From positions 13,789,900-13,853,899 of the forward strand of contig NW_004454193.1 of the NCBI RefSeq assembly GCF_000283155.1: 64,000 nucleotides of DNA. Direction: 5' to 3'. Positions 22,816-33,875 of the stretch are shown piece by piece; position 1 is the stretch's first letter; each line of letters starts with the position of its first letter. A program made the position numbers and the translations under genes. The notes under the pieces were generated by a model, which did not search any database, was not told the DNA's origin, and was given only the letters and a program-made list of their open reading frames with translations. Source of the stretch: Ceratotherium simum simum. Its lineage: Eukaryota; Chordata; Mammalia; Perissodactyla; Rhinocerotidae.

Positions 22816-24424
22816 CAGTGAGAGAAATTTAGTTGCATATTATTTAAAGTTATAAACAGTGGGCAATGGAAACATAGATTCAACTGAAAAGGAAATCTTG
22901 CTAGGGAGAAAAGAAGATGGAAACACACTTATCTGGAATACATTATTTGAGTCCAGCCTTAAGGGGCCCATCACATAGTAGGGCTCACAATAAAACAATA
23001 CTTAAATAGATGAAAATGAGTGATGTAAGATTCCCCTTTAGTTGGGTAGAGGGAGGATGCATTTTAGAAATTTTGCTTATGATTTTCTGAAATAGTAGAA
23101 GTATATCAAATTCTATCAGCTTTAGAAGTCCCCCAAAGAGATTAAAATGCCAGGAATACAGTAGCTTGAATTGGTAAGATTTTTAAAGGCAAATATATTT
23201 TAATAGTGACCTCTATTTAAAAATGGAGCATAATTTAACAACGAAGGTCCTTAAAACTTATAAGACCTTAGCACTTCCTGCATTGCCCCCTTTCCCCAAT
23301 CACCATAACATGTGGTCCATGAAAAAGTGCTTTTCATTACAGCATTTCTCTCCACAAATTTTATTACTTGAATGGCATCAGGAAAATCCCATAACAACTT
23401 CACCTTTGACTCTCAGCTTTCCCCAGAACACATCTATGCGGTTTTGGAATTAAGGAGGGGCAGTAGAGGGAGCTCTCACAGCATCAATTCCAGGGGAATA
23501 AATTTTCCCTTTCAGTGAGTTGGCAGTCTCACTGGCTCAATGAAGAACTAACGCCTTGAAGGGTCCACTGTGATATGCAAGAACATATGAGATAATCCAC
23601 GTAAGACCAAAAACATGGAAATTGTTTGAATATCCACATTGTGTCCCATCTTTATGGAGATCTTTGAAATCATTGTTGGTAAGAGACCATCTTACCATTT
23701 ATCTGGCTTAGATTCCCACTTCTATACTCATATCTTTTCTATCATCTTAAATGTCAAGCATAGATTTCAAAATCAATATCTAAAAATACTTGGTGCAACA
23801 CTGCAACATTTAATTTGTCTCTCTGATGGAAAAGGGGAACAAAATAATACTCCCTCTTCTCTACTAGTGGCCCCACTCATTTGTCATTCTGATCAATAGT
23901 GTTTTTGATGTCTTGGTCTTAAAGCCTAATTCTAATGTAACTCTCCTGTGTTCCTCAAAATCTTCAGTTTACCATTCTGTTGACTTCCCACCTGCCTTTT
24001 CTAATCATAGGCCACTAGTTTGATGACAGAAAGATCCAGTGACATTCCCTGGAAGAGGTCCCTTGGAAACCTCTCCTGAGGTTAGTGCGAATGACAGGAA
24101 GAAATTCATAGCTGTTGCTACTAATGGCATTTAGCAGCAGCGTTAAAAAAGGAAGCCCCTTGGCATAGCCACAAAAGTCATCCAGAAAGCACCAGTGCCA
24201 GCTTGCAGCAAATACCAGAGTTGTTTCCCATCATAAACCCAATTACTCATTCCTCCTATGTCTCAGGTCTCAGGGTGTCTGTAACTATTCACCAGCAACA
24301 GTTCTTGGACTGTGGCCACAAATAGTGCCATTTTTCTACAGTCAGGAGAGTGGCTTCTTTCAGGTGCTTAGACCTAAAATGAAAAATAAAAAGTACTGAA
24401 CCTTACTGTGCAACAAAATAAAAC
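22816..24424. other. mostly unannotated sequence
   Basis: A possible L2 tail lies at 22950-23010 ('cccatcacatagtagggctc'). The rest shows no recognised repeat. 24000-24370 is slightly GC-richer and repeat-free. Open frames at 23223-23453 and 23639-23899 show no protein features. Confidence 0.4.
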
Positions 24425-24630
24425 AAGTTTCATGGTTCTGCCACTTCTTATCCTCCAGACGTAGGATATCACTTTAGCTGACTCTGAATCTCAATTTCTT
24501 TATTTGTAGAATAAGGATAATAATGCCCATATTGCAAGGCTTTGTAAGAATCACAGAGGATTTATGTGGTATTTGACACAGTGTTTGGCACAATGTACAG
24601 ATTTTATGAAGATAGTAATGTTATGTTTAC
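24425..24630 (+). repeat. MIR SINE
   Basis: 'ggttctgccacttcttatcc', 'gaatctcaatttctttattt', 'gtagaataaggataataatg', 'tttgtaagaatcacagagga' and 'cacagtgtttggcacaatgt' give nearly the whole sense MIR order. Confidence 0.8.
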
Positions 24631-24639
24631 TGTGATTTC

Positions 24640-25230
24640 TCATGTCTTCATTACACCGAATATTTTGAAAAAGTCTTAAGACATCTGTTCACTTATTGCT
24701 ATCAGATGAAGTAATTTTTTTTTCTAAGATGTACAGAGTCCCTGTGAAATCAGTGTCATCAAAAAACATCCCCAGTTGCAAACTGTCCATTTACAGTAAG
24801 TGGTCACCAATTATTCTCCACTACCCAGCTAGCCAAGATCCTGAGAACAGACTTGGCCAGAATTATGGAGGGAGGAGTAGTATCAGTGGGGAAAATTAGT
24901 GAGATCCATTCCAAAGACTAAACTGGGAGAATTATGAGACCCAACCCGAGAACTAAAGGCAGAAGCTGGAAATAGAGAAGGTTTTTGTTTCACTGGGGAG
25001 TCAATGTCAGGGAATACATTTACAAAACCTTTGTTAGATTACAAAACCATTGTAACTCACCCATATATGATCACTTTGTTGCTTGAAATTTGTCTTTTTG
25101 AGGTTGTGAGCATTTTACCTCTAGAAAGCAGAAGTACATGTGGATGTTCCATTAAGCGGATAAGTGGGAAAATTTTGGCGATTGCTTTGCAATCCTCAAC
25201 AAGTATACACCTATCATCTACTTTTTGCAT
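24640..25230. other. unannotated sequence
   Basis: No gene or recognised repeat. Overlapping frames on both strands at 25004-25294 and 25057-25263 have no protein-like features. Confidence 0.4.
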
Positions 25231-25234
25231 TATG

Positions 25235-25440
25235 TTTAGTTCTGGGGTTATGAAAGTAAACAAGGCATGTTCTCAGTCTTCAAAATGTTTATAGCTCAAA
25301 GGGAAGGCAGGCATTGAAATAAATTGTTGTTTAGTAACACGATTATTACAGTGGGGTGCAGTACGTATGGTTATGGAAACCTTCACAGATAGTTAATATT
25401 CAAGAAAAAGATTAAAGAATGGGTAGGATTTGGCCAGCTG
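25235..25440 (-). repeat. L2 LINE fragment
   Basis: 'agtaaacaaggcatgttctc', 'agtcttcaaaatgtttatag' and 'ggaaggcaggcattgaaata' match the antisense L2 order. Confidence 0.5.
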
Positions 25441-25915
25441 TACAATTTGTTTGAGGGATTGGGATGTTTTAGATGTTCTATATGTGCAAAAAAAAATTTT
25501 TTTTCACTTCCTGTTCTTCTCCCTTGGGATATAATGGAGACTCCACACCCAGAGTGGTAATTAGGGAGGTATCAAAGACTAAAATGGGAGGAGACAGCTA
25601 CCAGGACAGTCTTAGATCCTGCAGCCAGCTGAAAGGAAATGTAGGAAAGCCAAGTTACTGAACAGATGTTGAGAAATAACCCCCAGTGGAAAGTGAAAAG
25701 GTCTATTGCTTTTGTCACTATTTTTTTTTTCTCAAAATCATAATCTTGGTTACTCACATCCATAAAGTGTCCTTGACTTCTCCTGGCAAAGTTGATTTCA
25801 CTAGCTTTTAAACAATGTTGTATGGTGAGAACACAGGGCAGTGTTGGCATGCCCTGTAGGACAGAGGACCATGCTTACTATATTGAGCAACTTTCTGAAT
25901 AAATGAAAGGAAGGA
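25441..25915. other. unannotated sequence
   Basis: No confident gene or repeat. Contains a T run at 25720-25731. Confidence 0.4.
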
Positions 25916-25919
25916 ACTC

Positions 25920-26040
25920 CTACCCTGTGCCTTAGACCATGTCTATGCACTGGCTACGCTGGAAATTATATGCTATTCTCCCTATTAGACTGAGATCTCC
26001 AAGGCTCAAGGCTTTATTTTACTTACTGTGAATGGACAAC
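25920..26040 (+). repeat. L2 LINE 3'-end fragment
   Basis: 'ctccctattagactgagatc' and 'tccaaggctcaaggctttat' match the sense L2 3' phrase about coding-free '…agactgtgagctcc…'. Confidence 0.45.
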
Positions 26041-26404
26041 TTGGGGTTATAACTAGAACTTGCAGTATCAACACATAACTGGAGGATAAGTATCCGGTGA
26101 TAAGTGGAGAGTTCTGAGCAATGTTCTGAGGAGGGATGTTCATTCCACAAAGATAGGGAATATCTTAGCCAAGGGTGAAGGAGAGGCAACATACAACACA
26201 TTACTATCAGGAGTGGTGGAAGGCATGATCAGGGGAAATTTAGAATGTTGGACAATGGAAGTACCAGAAATATTCTCAAGGAGCACTACACTTTAGTTGT
26301 GGTAAACCAGGGCCCCAGCAAGTACCACAGGACACACAATTACTCTAAAGCTGGATCCATTAATATCAGATTGGAAGCAGTTATGTCTCCTACCACCAGT
26401 AACT

Positions 26405-26620
26405 ACAAAGAAAAGGGTCTGTGTTTAGAATTTGTGGGATGTAAGTCAAATACTGGCTTTGCCCTATGATGGCTTCATAGCTGTGAACAGTTATTTAACA
26501 TAACAGTGCCCCAGGTCCCTCTGGAAAAAAAGAGAGATATGTTTATTCTTCAAGATTATTGCAATCATTTGTTGGGATAATGTCTTACATAATGTATGGA
26601 CCTTTTTTATACTCTATACA
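26405..26620 (+). repeat. MIR SINE fragment
   Basis: 'tactggctttgccctatgat', 'tgaacagttatttaacataa' and 'aagattattgcaatcatttg' follow the sense MIR order. Confidence 0.55.
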
Positions 26621-27475
26621 TTCTTTGAAGCTGAGATGGAGAACTCTCGAAGATAATCACGATACAATCGCGCTTGCGGCACCAGAAAAGGTCTACTGTA
26701 AGGGTTGGATTGAACTTTAAAATAGTTCCCGCTGTGTGTTAGGCACTGAATAAATATTGGATAAAACAAACGAACTGATATTCACTCTTCAATATTACAA
26801 GAACCTGAATGATTCAGATTTGCTAGGAAGACCACTAAAAGAAAGTGTTCTAGAAATGGTTTACTTCATTGCTCCCTTTTTATACAAAGGAAATTGGAAA
26901 AAAAAAGAAATTCAGTATCTACTCAGGACAGCCAGTTAGAGGCAAGGCTAACATTTAAACCATGGTGTTAGTTTTTATTTGTTCTCTTTGTATTAATTTT
27001 TTTTTTATGAATGCAGTTAAGTTGGACAGATAATCCAAGAGATCCTTGGGAAAATATTTATTCTTTATTTGGTCCCAGAGAATTCAATGACTGTTCTTTC
27101 AGATGAGTAGTTTTCAAAACATAGTATGCAACACACAAACAGATAGAACATATCTCAGGGAGGATTTTTGTGTGTGTGTGGCATGTGCATGCACACAGCA
27201 TTCTTTTTACTAGGCTTACTCTCTATAGATACAATTTATTTTATTTGAGGTAGAAACAAGATATCTGCATTTTTAATGGAACAAAGGTAATTTAGACGCA
27301 AATTGTTTTCTATTTGAGAAATACGGCTTGCATTTCTTCCTTGTTTTATCTTCCAATCATTTATTCACTCAACAATTATTTTAAAGTAATAATATAATAA
27401 ACATCTGAGTGCCACAGCCTAACATAATAAAATTGTAAGATTTAACCATTGGTTTCACAGTTATTCAGATAGAAT
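26621..27475. other. unannotated sequence
   Basis: Short L2-like phrases near 26735-26760 ('taggcactgaataaatattg') and 27350-27375 ('atcatttattcactcaacaa'). A short TG tract at 27170-27181. Otherwise nothing recognised. Confidence 0.4.
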
Positions 27476-27479
27476 TAAG

Positions 27480-27900
27480 ATTTCCTTTGTAAATTTCCCT
27501 TAATTCTATTCCCATTTCCCTACTCAAAAGTAATCACTCTTCTGATTTTTCTGTTTCATTCCTACAATGTTTATTACCCTATTATTATTTATTTATGTAG
27601 TTATAATCTATGTTTGCAACTGTCTTTCATGTGCTCAAACTTTATACAACGTTATCATATAGCATGAATCATTCAATACGTTGCTTTTGTGGTAAATATA
27701 ATTTTAGGATGTGGTGCACATAATTTCAGTTCATTCACTTTAATTTCAGCATAGGGTTTTAGTCCATGCATATCTCATACTCTTTAAATCCATATCCTAC
27801 AGATGTGTATTTATGTTATTTCTAACTTTTGTTATTAAAAATAACGCTGCAATTCAAACCTCTGGTATATGTTTTGTAAGTATATGCCTAAGAGTAATCT
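27480..27900 (-). mobile_element. possible old L1 3'-region fragment
   Basis: 'ataacgctgcaattcaaacc', 'tatatgttttgtaagtatat' and 'catatcctacagatgtgtat' resemble antisense old L1 3' UTR. Too diverged for a family call. Confidence 0.35.
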
Positions 27901-27939
27901 CTTTACTGGTTATTATATCTTTAAAAGTACTTGGGATAA

Positions 27940-28100
27940 TAGTGAAAATTTGAGGCAATTTACTTAATCTAACCTAGCTCAATTTCCTTGCATAAAAACG
28001 AGGATAGTAATTCCCACCGGATTTCATAAAGATTAAATGGGTCATCTTTTGTGAAAGTCATGGCAAATTGTGACAACAAATAGTCTCTCCCAATTTTTCT
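27940..28100 (+). repeat. MIR SINE fragment
   Basis: 'gaggcaatttacttaatcta', 'gctcaatttccttgcataaa', 'acgaggatagtaattcccac' and 'cataaagattaaatgggtca' follow the sense MIR order. Confidence 0.7.
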
Positions 28101-28104
28101 TTCT

Positions 28105-28865
28105 CATTCTAATTGTGTCTATGGGCAGAGAACTGAAGACACAGGACTGTTATTGAGACAATCAGCATTTCATACGTTTATCTAAGTCGAAGTCAGCTAT
28201 ATAAATGAGAAACATCTGCATTCTGTCTGAGTTTGTCTGAGTAACTTTTACTTTGATATTCAGAATCATCATCTTTGAATTTCTGAGTTTGTGACCTGCC
28301 CATGTGGGTGGTGTGTCTGTTTCTCTGATTTAAAAAAAAAAAATAATAGTGCCACTGAATCTTATTTCTTATTCTGTGGCTTTTCTCCTCCTCTATTTTA
28401 TATTCATTTGCCTTTCCTTGCTGAATCTTCTCAGGCTTTTCAACCAAATGCAAACATTAAATGAAGGCTTTCCTGCAATTTCAAAGCAAAGCAAAGCAAT
28501 TCCCCTAAAGGGAGAGAAAGTATTTGTTGATTGTCCACAGACGCAGTGAGGCTCAGCAAGCCCCTTTGGAAGGAGAAAGGGACGTCTGAGCTAAGAATAG
28601 AAGGCCAGGACAATGGTGCTGTCTGACACAAGTTGTTGGGACAGAGAGGAAAGAAAACCAAAGCATATGGATTTTACTCTTAGCATGTGCCAGGCCCTGT
28701 CCTGGGCAGCCTCATCACTTTCACAAGACAGGACTGATGACCACTCACGTTGGCAGATTTCAAGGTCACGGAGAAGGTCAATGTCACTCCTCCATTTACC
28801 TCTGCCTCAGACAGACTCATTTTCTCTCTGATTGTTGATTTTTGACCTCCCCCACCCCTCAACAC
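28105..28865. other. unannotated sequence
   Basis: Includes 'agcaaagcaaagcaa' low complexity near 28485. 28540-28860 is slightly GC-richer with no recognised repeat. Short frames on both strands have no protein features. Confidence 0.4.
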
Positions 28866-28869
28866 GTGA

Positions 28870-29440
28870 AAACCTATCTTTTAGTTACCAAACTAAAAAT
28901 TATATGCATAATTTTACGCATGTGCAATTTTCCCAAACAAATATAACATAAACGTAACGTTCCCCTTTGGCCTAGAAATCCTATCTATAAATATAGCATA
29001 TAAGAATCCTGTGAAATCAGGAGAAATATTTATATGAAAAAATATTTATTTCAACATTCTTTAGACTTGCAATAAATGGAAATCATTAAATATATGATAA
29101 CTGAGAAATAAATAAGTGAAGTAGCATATATTCATGTTAGAGAAAATTATGCAGCCATTAAATTGAGGTTTACAAAGAATTTGTAAACATGCAAAAAAAA
29201 CTTACCATGTAAAGCTAAGGAAAGAAAATGGGATAAAAATGCAATTGGATTTCAACTGTGTAAATGCACACATTTTACATAAAGAAAATACATAAAATGA
29301 TTAAAAAATGCAAATAAAAGCAAAAATTGTTTATATTTCTCTGTCTTGATTATAGTACTATATGTATTTTTTTTCATATTTTTGTGTATTTTTCACAGTT
29401 TCTACAGTAGGTGTGTATTGTTTTTATGGTTTTTCTAACA
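28870..29440 (+). mobile_element. L1M (L1M4/L1MC-like) 3' end, sense
   Basis: 'gcaataaatggaaatcatta', 'attatgcagccattaaattg', 'tgtattttttttcatatttt' and 'tttttcacagtttctacagt' match the sense 3' end of old L1M elements. 5'-truncated, with no coding capacity. Confidence 0.65.
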
Positions 29441-29444
29441 TCTA

Positions 29445-29840
29445 AGTTATGGTGAAAGTAAAATATTGCCACTATTTGTAGGTAGATTCTTTTGGTAAGA
29501 TTAGAGGACTTGGGGAGTAAAAAAAAGTGTTTTGCTAGCCAAAGATTGGCTATGAAACCAGTCAATTATTTAAATTCTAGGGCCTCATTTATCAAGTGAG
29601 GTTATATAACTAGAACTGCTCATGGGCCAGTGGTGTCCCAAGAGTAAAATGAACAAATGAGAATGGAGATGCTTTACAAACAGATCATTAACAAACATAC
29701 AAACCACATTTTGCCAAAGCAGTCCTACTTTTTTCATGTGGAACAAGAGATCATGTTTTATTTCCCCTAAAATTCCTCTCTGGCCTGAAGGTGTTGAATA
29801 GACGAAGGACGGAGATAGTCTCCGATGAATGGGCTTCCAC
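29445..29840. other. unannotated sequence
   Basis: No gene or recognised repeat. Confidence 0.4.
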
Positions 29841-29844
29841 TAGC

Positions 29845-30060
29845 AAGTTGCTGTGGAAAATGCATAGGCTTTCAAGTGAAATAGATCTGGTAATTTGGGG
29901 GCAGGTCAGATGTCTCTAACATATTTCCTCACATATAAGGTAAAATTAACATCAATCCTCTCACAGGGTTGCTTTGAAAATGAATGTTGATGACATCTCT
30001 AAAATGCCTTTAGGGCATGGTCTGAAACAGGGATTCGATAAATATGTTGTCCTGCCTCAT
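29845..30060 (+). repeat. MIR SINE
   Basis: 'gcataggctttcaagtgaaa', 'atttcctcacatataaggta', 'acagggttgctttgaaaatg' and 'ggattcgataaatatgttgt' give a near-complete sense MIR. Confidence 0.7.
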
Positions 30061-30369
30061 GTAATGCCAACTTTCCCAACCAGCGGCAAGCATTTTGCAT
30101 TTTCTCTTTCCACTGGTGGAAGTGATTAAGCAATGTGAATCATGTAAACACAAGTGAGCTGAAATAGTAAACAAGGAATTAGGGCATGGGTGGTATATCA
30201 TCACACCAAAAAAGAAAAAAAATCAAACCTACAATAAAAAGAGTCACTTTCCATGTCAACCACTTCTAACACTGCTAAGGATAATTTCTAATTGGCAATC
30301 ATAACTCATCATAACTAGCTGTCAAAAGACCAGAAAAACCCAAAGAAAGTTAATATGGTTCCTTTCTCA

Positions 30370-30590
30370 TTATAAACCCAATAGGGACAAAAAGACACAC
30401 ATGGACATGGTAGAAGGGGCATGGGATTTCTTTTGTGTCTCTTTTATAAGGACATTAATCTCATTTATGAGGGCTCTCCCCTCATGACCTAATCACATCC
30501 CAAAGGGCCCACCTCCTAATACTATCACATTGGGCATTAAGGATTCAACATATGATTTTTGGAAGAACACAATCACTCAGCCTAGAGCAT
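30370..30590 (-). mobile_element. MaLR LTR fragment (MST/MLT1-like), 5' part
   Basis: Antisense phrases 'ataaggacattaatctcatt', 'ctcatgacctaatcacatcc' and 'cccacctcctaatactatca' are the reverse complement of the first part of MST/MLT1 LTRs. It ends at 'cagcctagagca', the LTR 5' terminus. The 3' part of the LTR is missing. Confidence 0.75.
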
Positions 30591-30591
30591 A

Positions 30592-31335
30592 GGTATATAC
30601 CCTAAAGAATTGAAAGCAGGAGGGCTGGCCCATGGCGTAGTGATTAAGTTCGACACGCTCTGCTTCAGTGGCTGTGGTTGGCAGGTTCGGATCCCGGGCA
30701 TGGACATACACCACTCATCAGCCATGCTGAGGTGGTGACCCACATACAAAATAGAGGAAGATTGCTACAGGTGTTAGCTCAGTGTGAGTCTTCCTCAAGC
30801 AAGATAAAAAAAAGAATTGACAGCAGGATCTCGAAGAGATGTTTGTACATACATGTTCATACCACCAATATTCACAATAGCTAAAATGTCGAAGCAACTC
30901 AGGATCTATCAGTGGATGAATGGATAAGCAAAATGTGGTACATACATACAATGTAATATTGTACAACCTTAAAAAGAAAAGATTTTCTGACATATGCTAC
31001 AATATGTATGTTGCTTGAGAACATTTTGCTAAGTGAAATAAGACACTCACAAAAAGACATATACTATAGGATTCCACTTATATGACATACTTAGAGTGGT
31101 CAAAATCATAGAGATAGAAAGCAGAATAGTGGTTGCCAGGGGCTGGGGGTTGGGGAATGGGGAGTTATTGTTTAACCGGTAGAGAGTTTCAGTTTTACAA
31201 GATGAAAAGAGTTATAGAGATGCATGGTGGTGATAGTTGCACATTATGAATGTATTTAATACCACTGAAGTATACATTTAGAAATGGTTAAGCTGGTAAA
31301 TTTTATGTTATGTGTATTTTACCAGAATAAAAAAA
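30592..31335 (+). mobile_element. L1 (L1MB-like) 3' end, sense
   Basis: Before and after an inserted ERE: 'ataccctaaagaattgaaag', then 'aatattcacaatagctaaaa', 'aagtgaaataagacactcac', 'gtggttgccaggggctgggg', 'gatgcatggtggtgatagtt' and 'gtatttaataccactgaag', ending 'gtattttaccagaataaaaa'. This is a textbook L1M 3' UTR, 5'-truncated. Confidence 0.85.
30621..30810 (+). mobile_element. ERE SINE, short form lacking second tail module
   Basis: Sense ERE of about 190 bp: head 'agggctggcccatggcgtag', core 'ccactcatcagccatgctga', a single 'gttagctcagtgtgagtctt' module, then 'cctcaagcaagataaaaaa' as tail. It is flanked by a 17-bp target duplication with one mismatch, aaagaattgaaagcagg (30604-30620) and aaagaattgacagcagg (30811-30827). 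The short 3' end is therefore original to the insertion. Confidence 0.92.
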
Positions 31336-31344
31336 ATAGAAAAC

Positions 31345-33158
31345 AGAATATGTAACTAACAATCAGAAAGGAAATAAAATGATAGAAAGTAATAGATGAA
31401 TCCAAAGGAAGGGAAAAAAGAGAAAATAAAGGGGAACAAAAATAAATGGGATAAATAAATGAATATTAATGAAGTAGGTGTAATGCAAATATCATTAATT
31501 ACACTAAATACATGTAGATGAAGTTTTCCATAAAAAGATAATGGCTGGCAGGCTGGATAAATAAACAACATGCAATGATGTGCTGTTTACAAGAGACGAT
31601 TGAAATATAAGAACACAAAGTTTGAAAGTAATTTAAAAAATATATGTAATGCAGATACTAACAAAAACATATATAGCTATACCAGCATTAGACAGATTAG
31701 TTTTTAAGATAAAAAGTATTGCAGGATGTGTAGAGGGGCATTTCATAATGTTAAAAGGATCAATCTCTTAGGCAATTATAATAATCCTAAATTGTATTTG
31801 TCTAAGACCATAAGATCCACACTCTTAGAGAAATATAATAATATATCTCTATGAAGATTTGATAGAATAATCAGACAAAAATTTTCAAGATATAAAATAG
31901 TAAAGCAAAATGGTTAACAAAGTTAGCCTAACTGACATATATAGAATCCTGCAAAGAATAACTACAAATGCATATTCTTTTCAAATGTGTATAGAAAAGT
32001 TATCAAAATTGACCACAAGCTAGACTATAAACTGAGTCTGAATGAACTTTAAAATATTAAAATCATGTGTAGTTTAATGTCCTAACACAATAGAGTCAGT
32101 TTAAAAATCATTTTAAAAAGTACTTAGAAAATCTCCAACTATTTGAAAATAAAACAATATAATCCTAAAGAACCCATGGGACACAGAGAACTCACAATAG
32201 AAATTCGAATAGCTGCTAAATATATTAGGAGGAAAGAAATGATAAAAGTAAGAGCAAGAAACAATGAAGTGGGAAATATACATCCACAAGAGAAAATCTA
32301 CAAAGTCAAAAGTTGGATTGAGATTGATTGTGGAAGAAAGAGAAGACACAAATTACCAGCATCAGGAATGGGAACATCCCTAAAATCCTACAGACATTTA
32401 AAAAAATAATAAGTTTTATGAACAATATTATGACAATTCATTTGAAAATTTAGATAAAATGGACAAATTCTTTAAAAAACAGAAATACCGGATACAAGAA
32501 GAAATAGAAAATCTGAGAGGTTTATATCTATTAAATTGATTTAAGTAATACTTTTCCTACAAATAAAACTCTAGGCCCAGATGGCATTATTTGTGAATTA
32601 TTCCAATACCTAAATAATAAATAGCATCAGTCTTAAGCAAAATTATATAGAGAACAGAATATGAAGGAACATTTCAGCTTTTCATGAGTTTACTATACAT
32701 AGCTTTGATACCAAGACCAACGACATTTCAAGAATGAAAATTTGCAAGGCAATCTCTTGTATGCACATAAATGAAAATATCTTAATAAAATATTTAAAAA
32801 TGAACACTATATTATATAAACAAGATGATACACCACATCCAAATGGAGATTATGCCTGAGTGCTGGTTAGTTTAACATTTGAAGTTCAATCAGTGCAATT
32901 CACCACACTAAGGAATAAAAGAGATATGATTATTTCAATACATGAAAAAAGAATTTTATAAAATTCACCCCCCATTTACAAAACAAACTCTCAATGAACT
33001 AGAAAAAAAAAACGCACTTAATCTGATTAAAAGAGTCTACAAACACTTTACAGATAACATTGTACTTTATGGTAAATTATTAAAAACTTTTCCCAGAGAT
33101 CAGAAATCAGAAAAAAGATTTCACTATCACTATTTCTGTTAAAATTATATTAGAAAAT
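31345..33158 (+). mobile_element. L1M4-like LINE, ORF2 endonuclease-to-RT region, sense
   Basis: Follows L1 ORF2 in order: 'atgtgctgtttacaagagac', 'gggcatttcataatgttaaa', 'ctgacatatatagaatcctg', 'aatgcatattcttttcaaat', 'gagaagacacaaattaccag', 'aactctaggcccagatggca' and 'ggttagtttaacatttgaag'. Frames are interrupted often. It is truncated here by an inserted MST LTR and continues beyond it. Confidence 0.8.
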
Positions 33159-33491
33159 TGCTATGGTCTAAATGTTTGTGTTCACTCCAAATTCATGTTG
33201 AAATCCTAACCCCTAAATGTGATGGTATTAGTTGATGGGGCCTTTGGGAGGTTAGAAAAGATCATGAGGGTGGATCTCCTATGAAAAGAGATTCCACAGA
33301 GCTCCCTAACCCCTTTTCCCAGATGAAGATACAAAGAGAAGCGTGCAACCTGGAAGAGGGCCCTCACCTGACCGTGCTGCCCTCCTGATCTTAGACTTCC
33401 AGCCTCCAGAACTAAGAGAAATAAATTTGTGTTGTTTATAAGCTGTTCAGTCTGTGGTATGGTGTTATAGCAACATGAAAGGACTAAGACA
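33159..33491 (+). mobile_element. MST-type MaLR solo LTR inside L1
   Basis: Near-complete LTR of about 330 bp: 'tgctatggtctaaatgtttg', 'catgttgaaatcctaacccc', 'ggcctttgggaggttagaaa', 'gagctccctaacccctttt', 'gccctcacctgaccgtgct', 'agcctccagaactaagagaa' and AATAAA at about 33420, ending 'aaaggactaagaca'. It splits the L1 ORF2 sequence, so it arrived later. No internal proviral sequence remains. Confidence 0.88.
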
Positions 33492-33604
33492 AAGCTCTAA
33501 CCACTATAATATACAAGAAAACGAAAGGAAAAAATATATATATATATAAAGATGGAAAAGACAGAAATAAAAACTTCCATGATCAATTTATATGATAACT
33601 TTTT

Positions 33605-33859
33605 TTGGGTGTGTATGAGGAGATCAGCCCTGTGCTAACATCTGCCAATCCTCCTCTTTTTTTTTTTTTTTTTTGGCTGAGGAAGACTGGCCCTGGGCTA
33701 ACATCCGTGCCCATCTTCCTGCACTTTACATGGGGACGTGCCACAGCATGGCTTGCCAAGCAGTGCATTGGTGTGTGCCCAGGATATGAACCGGTGTATC
33801 TCGGGCCACCGCAGCGGAGTGCGCGCACTTTTAACCGCTTGCGCCACTGGGCCGGCCCC
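33605..33859 (-). mobile_element. ERE SINE (ERE1-like, young type) with perfect 16-bp TSD
   Basis: Full-length antisense ERE: 'gatcagccctgtgctaacat' and 'ggccctgggctaacatccgt' modules, with an expanded internal T tract (33656-33675) between them, core 'agcatggcttgccaagcagt' and head 'actgggccggcccc'. Target duplication tatatgataacttttt is identical at 33589-33604 and 33860-33875. Confidence 0.95.
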
Positions 33860-33875
33860 TATATGATAACTTTTT

